Shown one piece after another: positions 26,041 to 32,151 of a DNA stretch of 32,151 nucleotides (its first letter is position 1; each line of letters starts with the position of its first letter). A program made the position numbers and the translations under genes. Under the pieces are notes generated by a model. It saw nothing but the letters and a program-made list of their open reading frames with translations. It did no database searches and had not been told where the DNA came from. Source of the DNA: an uncultured Lachnospiraceae bacterium (lineage in GTDB: Bacteria; Bacillota; Clostridia; Lachnospirales; Lachnospiraceae); contig CANQNE010000024.1 of the NCBI GenBank assembly GCA_947625135.1, positions 1 through 32,151 on the forward strand, written 5' to 3'.

Positions 26041-26115
26041 AGTTGTCAGGTTGCTTCCTGCTTTGGTCTCTGGTTTGGTCTCTGCTTTGGCTGTTCCGCT
26101 GCTTCCTGCTTTGAT
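26041..26115. repeat. Low-complexity direct repeats after the aldo/keto reductase stop
   Basis: Short repeated blocks (minus-strand CAAAGCAGGAAGCA twice, and CAGAGACCAAA-type units between them) lie between two operon genes. On the minus strand the frame of the aldo/keto reductase continues past its TGA through this block as a Lys/Thr/Ala-rich tail of 24 residues before a TAA. Confidence 0.6.
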
Positions 26116-27126
26116 TCAAACCACGTTTCCCGCCTTCTGCTTTCCGTTCTGCGCCATCACGCCCACAAGGGCATGGGGCACATACAGTTCCTCCAGATAG
26201 TCGATCTCGTCTTGTGTTAACTCCAGCTCTGCGGCCCTTGCCGCGCCCTCCACGTGGGAAAACTTCGTTGCGCCCACCACCGGAGCGGCGGTTTTTGTCA
26301 GCAGCCATGCAAGTGAAATCTCTGTCATCGTAACGCCGCGCTGATCAGCCAGCTTTGCCACACGGGCGATGATCTTTCCGTCCGCCTCCGCCGTAGCGTC
26401 ATATTTGAATCTGGCGTAGGCGTCCTGTTCCAGCCGCCGGGAGGTCTCGCCGGGATGTTTTGAGAGACGCCCGCCGGCAAGGGCGCTGTAGGGCGTCATT
26501 GCGATGTTCTGATCTGCGCAGAAGGGAGCCATCTCCCGTTCCTCCTCCCGGGCGATCAGGTTATAATGTCCCTGAACAGATATAAACTCTGTCAGCCCGT
26601 TTTCTCTCGCATAGAAATTGGCTTTGGCAAGCTGCCATGCGAAGCAGTTAGAGATGCCGATATACCGGGTCTTGCCCGCCCTGACCGCATTATGCAGTCC
26701 CTCCATGATCTCCTCCATGGGCGTGTGATAGTCCCACATGTGATAGATGTAAAGGTCAACATAGTCCATGCCGAGATTTTGAAGGCTCTGATTCAGATAA
26801 TTTTCAATATGCTTCTGTCCGCTTATCCCGGCGTCGATCTCGTCCTGTGTCCGGGGCGTGAACTTCGTGGCGATCACAAAATCATCCCGCTTTGCGAAAT
26901 CACTCAGCGCCCTGCCCACATACTGTTCGCTGGTGCCGTTCTGGTAGACGATGGCGGTGTCATAAAAATTGATCCCAAGCGCAAGGCCATGTTTGATGAT
27001 CTCTCTGGTCTGTTCCTCGTCCACTGTCCAACTGTGCTGTCCGGTAGCCGCGTTTCCGAAGCCCATACATCCCATGCAGATGCGGGAGACGGTCAGGTCG
27101 GATCTGCCCAGTTTCGTATACTTCAT
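26116..27126 (-). CDS. Aldo/keto reductase
   Basis: This 336-residue single-domain enzyme has the full aldo/keto reductase pattern: KLGRSDLTVSRICMGCMGFG at the N terminus, FYDTAIVYQNG (Asp and Tyr), ATKFTPR (Lys), YIYHMWD (His) and GISNC, with late residues contacting NADPH. GGAGGG precedes the ATG, which lies 15 bases after the TetR stop. The protein reduces carbonyl compounds with NAD(P)H in this family; the physiological substrate is unknown. The stop TGA is followed by an in-frame low-complexity tail, noted separately. Confidence 0.93.
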   Translation of the reverse strand: MKYTKLGRSDLTVSRICMGCMGFGNAATGQHSWTVDEEQTREIIKHGLALGINFYDTAIVYQNGTSEQYVGRALSDFAKRDDFVIATKFTPRTQDEIDAGISGQKHIENYLNQSLQNLGMDYVDLYIYHMWDYHTPMEEIMEGLHNAVRAGKTRYIGISNCFAWQLAKANFYARENGLTEFISVQGHYNLIAREEEREMAPFCADQNIAMTPYSALAGGRLSKHPGETSRRLEQDAYARFKYDATAEADGKIIARVAKLADQRGVTMTEISLAWLLTKTAAPVVGATKFSHVEGAARAAELELTQDEIDYLEELYVPHALVGVMAQNGKQKAGNVV

Positions 27127-27141
27127 GAAAGACCCTCCTTT

Positions 27142-27765
27142 TTAATCTCTTAACAGCCCTCTTACGCAGTTGTATACAATTTCATAGATCGTCATAAACA
27201 CATAGTTTACGCCGGCCCGCTCCATGGCAGTCCGTTGTTTTTCGTTTACCACGGTGTAAGGATAAATGCCAAACATGAACGGGAAAAACGTGTACAGGAA
27301 TTTTTGCTTATCCGAGATCGGCATTTCCGGGAAATATTGCTCCAGACAGCGCATGACCCCGCGCAGGGAACCTCCGTAAGCGACCTTAAACTCCGTGAGC
27401 CGCTCCAGCCGGCTGCTGCTTTCCAGATCATAATGATTCATCGACATGATCTTCAAAAGCTGTTCCCGCTTCTCCAGGGAATGTGCCAGTTTATCGGCAA
27501 ATTCGTCTCTGGTAAGCACAGCGTTTTCCTCCATGATCCGATTCAGATCCGCGATCCACAATTCGTTCTCCCTCTGCAAAAGTGCAAGGAAAATCTCTTC
27601 CTTTGTCTGAAAATAGTTGTAGATCGATGTTCGGGTAAAACTGGTTGCGTCCCCGATGTCTTTCAGGGTGATCTCCTTAAAACTCTTTGTCTTATATAGT
27701 TTTTCGCAGGCGTTGATAATCTCTTCCTTCCGGGCATTTGTCAACTCCAGTGATCCCTTTGGCAT
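27142..27765 (-). CDS. TetR-family transcriptional regulator of the redox operon
   Basis: This 207-residue protein has a TetR helix-turn-helix domain at about 12-60 (ITLKDIGDATSFTRTSIYNYF, recognition helix within SIYNYF) and a helical ligand-binding C-terminal domain. I chose ATG at 27765 because GGAGG (27774-27778) sits upstream; a longer frame to 27867 has no such site. It is the first gene of the five-gene operon. Two palindromes flank a consensus promoter 330 bases upstream, so autorepression is likely. The ligand is unknown, but the downstream genes suggest an electrophile or oxidant. Confidence 0.92.
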   Translation of the reverse strand: MPKGSLELTNARKEEIINACEKLYKTKSFKEITLKDIGDATSFTRTSIYNYFQTKEEIFLALLQRENELWIADLNRIMEENAVLTRDEFADKLAHSLEKREQLLKIMSMNHYDLESSSRLERLTEFKVAYGGSLRGVMRCLEQYFPEMPISDKQKFLYTFFPFMFGIYPYTVVNEKQRTAMERAGVNYVFMTIYEIVYNCVRGLLRD

Positions 27766-28104
27766 TCTTATTTCCTCCTTGCCAGTTTTTTGGTTTGCAG
27801 CTATGGGACGATCTTCACGATAATTCCGGTTACAAAAGAAAACCCCTATATGCTGTTTTCTTTTCAAAGAAAGACATTTGCAGATAACGTCACCGGGCTG
27901 GCGGCGGTGATCGGCGGGGAACTCAAAAAGTACCGGCTTGAAGGTGCTGCAATTATCTTCCCGTGAGCGTCAGAGGCGTGTCAATGATCATCGGCACGCA
28001 TCTCACCTCATAGAAGCATACGTCTGATTTATCCGTTTTCCGCCGATGTTTTTCTTTATAGTTTCTTTACCTTCATGGCCTATTCTGACATTGTGTCAAT
28101 GCAA
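27766..28104. other. Long leader region of the redox operon, no clear gene
   Basis: About 340 bases separate the predicted transcription start from the TetR ATG. Two short open frames are present: a 38-codon frame on the plus strand (27850-27966, GLAAVIGGELKKYRL) and a 38-codon frame on the minus strand ending at 27953 (FYEVRCVPMIIDTPLTLTGR). Neither has a ribosome binding site and I recognise neither. They may be remnants of lost genes or chance. No riboswitch fold was recognised. Confidence 0.4.
28086..28098. promoter_or_regulatory. Palindromic operator candidate O1 (over predicted transcription start)
   Basis: TGACATTGTGTCA is a dyad (TGACA/TGTCA, 3-base centre). It falls at about +1 of the predicted minus-strand transcript. 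It is the exact reverse complement of the second site at 28120-28132. Confidence 0.65.
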
Positions 28105-28133
28105 AGTATAGCATTATTCTGACACAATGTCAA
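28105..28133 (-). promoter_or_regulatory. Consensus sigma-A promoter of the TetR-redox operon
   Basis: On the minus strand TTGACA (28133-28128) is separated by exactly 17 bases from TATACT (28110-28105). This is a perfect -35 box and a near-perfect -10 box. Its -35 lies inside one palindrome and its start point falls in the other, so a repressor bound there would block polymerase. Confidence 0.8.
28120..28132. promoter_or_regulatory. Palindromic operator candidate O2 (over -35 box)
   Basis: TGACACAATGTCA overlaps the -35 hexamer of the minus-strand promoter. Centre-to-centre distance to O1 is 34 bases, a little over three helical turns. Likely bound by the TetR protein encoded downstream. 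Confidence 0.65.
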
Positions 28134-28246
28134 TATACTTGGGACTTTTCATTGCTAATTTTTCATTTTTCTGATTTATAGTCATCTGCCTGATTTTTCA
28201 GACAAGTGGCCTGTTGAACTTCATTTTTTACTCATTGTTTATACAT

Positions 28247-28282
28247 AAAAAACCCATGGAACTTTCTTCGTCCATGGGTTTT
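28247..28282. terminator. Bidirectional intrinsic terminator
   Basis: AAAACCCATGGA (28249-28260) pairs exactly with TCCATGGGTTTT (28271-28282) around a 10-base loop, with A-rich and T-rich flanks on both strands. It insulates the redox-operon promoter from transcription arriving from the right, and stops leftover transcription from the left. Confidence 0.8.
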
Positions 28283-28418
28283 ATCTCACTGAGCAGAGCT
28301 TGAATCTGCAGGCCTTTGACACAATATGAAACAAACATTTATATAGCTTACATTCACGCATTCTTTGCAAAAAGTTTTGGTTATATTATGTCGAAAAAGT
28401 ATATAATTTGAATAGTTT

Positions 28419-29258
28419 TTGACTTTCAAGTCTGAAACTATCAAGATTGTCACCGGTATTCGCAGATGCGGCAAGTCATCTCTGCTGGATCTGTTTCATC
28501 AATACCTGACAGACAACGGCGTGGCAGACGCCAACATCATTCATATAAATCTGGAATCCCTGCGTTATCGAGATCTTTATGATTACCTTTCTTTTTATGA
28601 TTATGTCAGCGAACGTATTCCGAAAGATGGAAAAACCTATCTGATATTCGATGAGCTTCAGACTGTGGAACATTGGAAAAAGGCGACCGAGTCTTTTCGT
28701 CTGGATTTTAATGTGGATGTTTATATTACCGGTTCCAACGCCTGCCTGCTTTCCGCAGAATTTTCTACGCTGCTTTCCGGAAATAATAATATAGCTGGCA
28801 AAACGGTAGAAAAATACATTTCCCTGCTGCGCAGCGCGTTTATCATCTACTCTGTCGGAAGGTATGACGTGAAAGGCAAAAAGCTTCTGAAGACACCGGG
28901 AAAGAATTATATTTCTGATATGGGCTTTCGCAATCTGCTACTGGGTTATCGCGATGCGGACAGGGGACATATTATCGAAAATATTGTATTTCTGGAACTG
29001 ATGCGCCGTGATTACCGTGTATACATCGGCAAAGTTGGAGAAACGGAAGTCGACTTTGTAGCTGAAAAGCCAAATGATAAACTGTATATCCAGGTAACAG
29101 AAAGCATGCAGTCGCCGGAAACCCGCGAGCGGGAACTAAGACCGCTGCGCATGATACCGGACAACTATGAAAAGATCGTATTATCAATGGACAGAAATTA
29201 TATCAATTCCTACGACGGCATCAAGTCCCTGTACCTCATCGACTGGCTGCTGTCCTGA
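28419..29258 (+). pseudogene. Internally deleted AAA_14/DUF4143 ATPase
   Basis: The 279-residue frame keeps the P-loop (GIRRCGKSSLLD), a Walker B (TYLIFDELQ) and a sensor-like YITGSNA. It then jumps from FSTLLSG directly to NNNIAGKTVEKYISLL, where full-length family members (about 400 residues) have roughly 120 more residues. The DUF4143 C-terminal nuclease-like part is intact (HIIENIVFLELMRRDYRVY, GKVGETEVDFV). The open frame begins at a TTG with no ribosome binding site or ATG, so the N terminus is also incomplete. I read it as a decayed gene. A small in-frame deletion variant that still works cannot be excluded. Confidence 0.75.
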
Positions 29259-29761
29259 AATGATAACCCGAAACGGTTTGGGTTGAAAAAGGAGGGCGCT
29301 GGGGTACATTTCATTGGTAATTTTTCCAGCAGCGCCTCCGTCCTCCTGCTGGACTTTTTCTCACCTTCTTCGCATGGGCTTTGTCAAATTGGTCTCCTTT
29401 TAATCTAAAAAAGATAAGTCCTCAACTAGGAAAATACACCCTTTTAATATGTCATAAAAAGCCTTTTCCTCATAGTCAACCCGATACTTTGTAAAGAATT
29501 TTTCTCTTTTTTCAATTCCTCTAAAAGTTGAGATTCTACGTTGTCTTGTAGCAGTCTTTTCACAATTATGTGCCATAATACTGGAATTTAACTCCTCGAA
29601 ACCACATAATAAATAGTCTTACAGTCTGTAAATCAAGTGATTCCACCTTTTTTCTGCAATTTAAAAAAATAATAACTTATAAAGTACAGTAGAATTTTCT
29701 TCTGCACTGGAACTTACTTATTCAATCAAGCAACATATTTAAATCATCAGACTCTACAATA
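29259..29761. other. Gene-poor AT-rich junction between decayed ATPase and DUF2971 gene
   Basis: The stretch holds an imperfect palindrome at 29265-29284 (AACCCG/GGGTT arms), a bulged hairpin with arms GGAGGGCGCTG (29291-29301) and CAGCGCCTCC (29330-29339), and a possible small gene at 29400-29576. Base composition falls sharply from about 29400 rightward, which marks the edge of the accessory restriction segment. Confidence 0.5.
29400..29576 (-). CDS. Possible small protein or gene remnant, 58 residues, unrecognised
   Basis: An ATG at 29576 opens a 58-residue frame beginning MAHNCEKTATRQRR and ending GCIFLVEDLSFLD. It is Lys/Arg/Glu-rich with a hydrophobic C-terminal end. The same frame is open upstream to about residue -15. 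No ribosome binding site precedes the ATG. A second frame over the same bases is also open for about 40 codons, so either could be chance in AT-rich DNA. I do not recognise the family; it may be the tail of a lost gene. Confidence 0.3.
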   Translation of the reverse strand: MAHNCEKTATRQRRISTFRGIEKREKFFTKYRVDYEEKAFYDILKGCIFLVEDLSFLD

Positions 29762-30628
29762 CTAAATCTTATCTATTCTAAGCAAACCATTCAAACTACT
29801 TTCTTTAATTGATATCTTAGGATTTACAGAATGAACTAATGAATATACTCTTTTTCTATCCGTTTCCAATATCTTCACCCCCAGGACTATCTCCATCTTT
29901 GATAATGCTTCATCAGATATTTTCAAATCATAGTATGGCAATATATTTCTTTTTTCTCCATGACTAATATCTTGCAATATACTTTTCATCATTGTAACAT
30001 CACTAGTCGCTTGCATTATTTTAATAGCCAAATCAAAAATTGGATAACCTACCGGAAACAGATATAATAAATATCTATATTCTTTTTGAAACTCCCAGTA
30101 TTTATTTTTATATATTCCTAAACCTCCATAATTCCAATACTCCATAATATGACTATTCCCCAAACAATCCTTTTCTTCTATCTGTTTCCATAATTGTGGA
30201 ACTAATTTATCAATATCATCCACATACTTCACTTTTTTCAACAGAGATTCCCCAGCCTTGTGAAGTATCATATAATTTAGATTTACAACGTCATGCAATG
30301 GAATATAACTGGATATTTCTATTTTGTTAGGATTAGGCAAGTATTTTTCAGCTTCTTCTGCAGTATAATGATATTTTATAAATGGATCTGCTGGCAATCC
30401 AATCCTGACACCTTGAAAATTATCACCATACATCTTCCACATCGGTATCATTTCTTTAGCTTCCCCACTCCAAGAACTACAGAACACACAATTACCAAAT
30501 CCTTTACAATCTTTACTCATCTCCTCTTGAAGATCATCCATTGTATCTAACGGATATAATCTTATTGTGCAATTTGTCAGAATACTTTCTAAGGCATTTA
30601 CAGATGTATATTGAAACAATGTATCCAT
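29762..30628 (-). CDS. DUF2971-family protein
   Basis: This 288-residue protein opens with YTSVNALESIL and RLYPLDTMDDLQEE, then has CVFCSSWSGEAKEMIPMW and YGDNFQGVRIGLP. This matches the layout of DUF2971 proteins, whose biochemical role is not established and which are often found in accessory or defence regions. The cysteines in NCVFC are visible but their role is unknown. GGAAGAGG precedes the ATG. Codon use is clearly AT-rich compared with the genes left of 28000. It lies 211 bases downstream of hsdS on the same strand, so a restriction-linked role is possible but unproven. Confidence 0.8.
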   Translation of the reverse strand: MDTLFQYTSVNALESILTNCTIRLYPLDTMDDLQEEMSKDCKGFGNCVFCSSWSGEAKEMIPMWKMYGDNFQGVRIGLPADPFIKYHYTAEEAEKYLPNPNKIEISSYIPLHDVVNLNYMILHKAGESLLKKVKYVDDIDKLVPQLWKQIEEKDCLGNSHIMEYWNYGGLGIYKNKYWEFQKEYRYLLYLFPVGYPIFDLAIKIMQATSDVTMMKSILQDISHGEKRNILPYYDLKISDEALSKMEIVLGVKILETDRKRVYSLVHSVNPKISIKESSLNGLLRIDKI

Positions 30629-30663
30629 AATCCTCTTCCTTTACATTGCAAGACTCCTTCAGG

Positions 30664-30684
30664 CTACTTGTTGCACAACAATAG
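30664..30684. promoter_or_regulatory. Near-perfect dyad upstream of the DUF2971 gene
   Basis: The arms CTA-TTGTTG and CAACAA-TAG form a 21-base dyad with one bulged base, 36 bases before the ATG. It could be an operator or an RNA hairpin in the leader. No clear promoter hexamers were found beside it. Confidence 0.35.
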
Positions 30685-30839
30685 CATACCTACCAAAACC
30701 TTCTAAAATGTTCTAATGAATTATGGCCTTATCACATTTTAACTACTGCAACAGGAATGACGTATAATTAATAGTGTTGCTTTTTTGATAAGAGACTATT
30801 ATAGTATTCTTCCCATTCTTGCGTAGTGTGGCTGAATGA

Positions 30840-32051
30840 TTATAACACCTGTTTCAACAACTCCACTGCACTTTCTTCTGCTGGATCATTGGTTCCAAGT
30901 CCCCCACGAAAAGCACGGGCAAGGATGGATTTTTTCATAGCTTCAATTTGGTCTAAAACGGCTTCGGCCGTTTTTTTAGCTTGTTGCTCTTTTATAAAAA
31001 GTAAATCAAGAATATCAACAATTTGTTTCTGTTCGTCAGGAGAAGTCATTTTAACTTTAAGAACAGAAAGCTCTTTTTGGTTAATTTTAGGCAAAACTGA
31101 GCGAGAGCCAGCGGAAGATGCTTGTTGGAGAAATTCATCTGAAAGCATATAATACCACAAATATTTAGTGTTCTTTTTTGCCTCTATGGGGTACATATCG
31201 GCACTACATAAACCGTCAAAGTCTGCAATCACAACTTTTGAGAGATAAGGCCTTATCTTTGAGTATAAAATTTGTCCCGCGTAAAAGCGGTGTTTTCCGC
31301 TTTTTACCTTATCTTCTTTAATCGTCCGATACTCTAATAAAACCCCTGTCTTTTTTTCAATATTATCTGGTGCAATATGAGGAAAATCCTGATACTCTTT
31401 AGGATCTACCAGATTGCTTTTAATAGTAGCAACTTCATCAAAACAAACTTCTTTCCAACAATTTGACGGTATACCGTTTTCTTGCCTCCACTTCGCTGTT
31501 AGCTCCCCCGTAAACGCCTTATGCAGAATCGCCGCTTTACGGGCTTCAAAACCGTCTACCACGGCCTGCGCCTTTTCCTTCGCCTCGTCCAGTTTGGCAA
31601 ACAGGCTTTCTATGCGGTCAACAATGCGCTGTTGCTCATAAAGTGAGGGTAAATATACAGGTGTTTCCTTAAAGGGTTTTAGTGTAATGTGAACCATGCC
31701 CGATCCGTGTGTCTTTGCATACAGTTGGTCAACAATATGAATTAAATAATAATAAAGATACATTTTATTTGTTTCTTTATTGGGCAGCACCTTAAAGATA
31801 TGCTGATTTAACCAACCATCTTCACCGTGCCAAATATGTGCGCCCAAAGATGCCGACCACGCAAATAGCAAATCTCCGTCTTTGACAAGATATCTTTCCT
31901 CGAAGATTTTTGTTGTTCTATTGTAAACTTGAGAGGTGTCGGTTAAGTTTTGAATCCTGATAATAGGCCTTCCTGTTTCCTCCCATTCTGTTGGCTTAAA
32001 TGCTCGTCCATTTATATATTGAGCGACTTCTCCTAAAGTCTTGATAGCCAT
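30840..32051 (-). CDS. hsdS: Type I restriction-modification specificity subunit (HsdS)
   Basis: The 403-residue protein has two target-recognition domains and two helical spacers. TRD1 spans about 1-150 (GEVAQYINGRAFKPTEW, then LPSLYEQQRIVDRI). The central coiled spacer is at about 150-190, TRD2 at about 195-350 (ISFDEV-like start VCFDEVATIKS, then MTSPDEQKQIVDIL), and the distal helical region at about 350-390. HsdS sets the DNA sequence recognised by the HsdM2-HsdR2 complex. Length is normal and no frameshift is seen. The start is ATG at 32051, one base after the stop of the upstream gene, and GGAGGTG precedes it within that gene's last codons, so the two are translationally coupled. hsdR is not in the window. 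Confidence 0.92.
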   Translation of the reverse strand: MAIKTLGEVAQYINGRAFKPTEWEETGRPIIRIQNLTDTSQVYNRTTKIFEERYLVKDGDLLFAWSASLGAHIWHGEDGWLNQHIFKVLPNKETNKMYLYYYLIHIVDQLYAKTHGSGMVHITLKPFKETPVYLPSLYEQQRIVDRIESLFAKLDEAKEKAQAVVDGFEARKAAILHKAFTGELTAKWRQENGIPSNCWKEVCFDEVATIKSNLVDPKEYQDFPHIAPDNIEKKTGVLLEYRTIKEDKVKSGKHRFYAGQILYSKIRPYLSKVVIADFDGLCSADMYPIEAKKNTKYLWYYMLSDEFLQQASSAGSRSVLPKINQKELSVLKVKMTSPDEQKQIVDILDLLFIKEQQAKKTAEAVLDQIEAMKKSILARAFRGGLGTNDPAEESAVELLKQVL

Positions 32052-32052
32052 A

Positions 32053-32151
32053 TCACACCTCCGCGCTTTCCAGAGACTTCAATTCCTTCACAACGCTCAT
32101 CAGAAGATCCACTGCTTCTTCCAACTGTGCGATGGCTTCTTCGCCGCTTTC
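32053..32151 (-). CDS. hsdM: C-terminal end of the gene upstream of hsdS, probably type I methyltransferase HsdM (cut by window edge)
   Basis: Thirty-two codons and a TGA are visible, encoding an acidic helical tail with AIAQLEEAVDLLMSVVKEL. The stop lies one base before the HsdS ATG, the usual hsdM-hsdS arrangement. The catalytic NPPF/Y motif would lie outside the window. Assignment to HsdM rests on position and the coiled-coil-like tail, not on catalytic motifs. Confidence 0.6.
   Translation of the reverse strand, partial: ESGEEAIAQLEEAVDLLMSVVKELKSLESAEV

Noticed and set aside
30840-32051. Possible broken or recombining hsdS
   Set aside because: The frame is intact, has two recognition domains of normal length, and no inverted-repeat partner hsdS is present in the window.

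Overview
The window looks like chromosome from a low-to-mid-GC Gram-positive anaerobe of the class Clostridia, most likely a gut commensal near Lachnospiraceae. This is inferred from strong GGAGG ribosome binding sites, secreted dockerin proteins with GLUG repeats, a SpoIIE-type phosphatase with an RsbW-like kinase, and an oxygen-sensitive (4Fe-4S) aldo/keto reductase. No rRNA, tRNA, CRISPR array or insertion sequence was seen.

Layout. (1) 1-2313, plus strand: the tail of an unrecognised gene, a sigma-70-like promoter, then an OmpR-type response regulator and its sensor kinase, closed by a bidirectional terminator at 2334-2377. (2) 2390-16688, minus strand: seven closely spaced genes that could form one operon. 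Reading from 16688 downward they are two giant secreted GLUG/InlB-repeat/dockerin proteins, a multi-pass acyltransferase-like membrane protein, a membrane-anchored SpoIIE-type PP2C phosphatase, an RsbW-like kinase whose start overlaps the phosphatase stop (ATGA), a PAP2 phosphatase, and a third dockerin protein. (3) 16918-23382, minus strand: a still larger paralogue. It carries an internal dockerin and a C-terminal 5'-nucleotidase/UshA-like region, and its signal-peptide segment is cut off from the body by one in-frame TAA. It has its own promoter and terminator. (4) 23529-27765, minus strand: a redox operon (TetR regulator, aldo/keto reductase, carboxymuconolactone decarboxylase-cupin fusion, Fe-S aldo/keto reductase, flavodoxin). 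It has a consensus promoter bracketed by two mirror-image palindromes. (5) 27766-29761: mostly non-coding or decayed sequence, including an internally deleted DUF4143-type ATPase. (6) 29762-32151, minus strand, AT-rich: a DUF2971 protein, a type I restriction specificity subunit (HsdS), and the end of a gene that is probably hsdM.

How the parts may work together. The secreted proteins share one dockerin style (repeated DAL-x-ILQ cores) although the window has no cohesin and no glycoside hydrolase, so they probably dock onto a scaffold encoded elsewhere. Their apparent co-transcription with a phosphatase/anti-sigma-type kinase pair suggests that surface display is tied to a partner-switching signal. 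That link is inference. The redox operon and the restriction segment look like independent modules.
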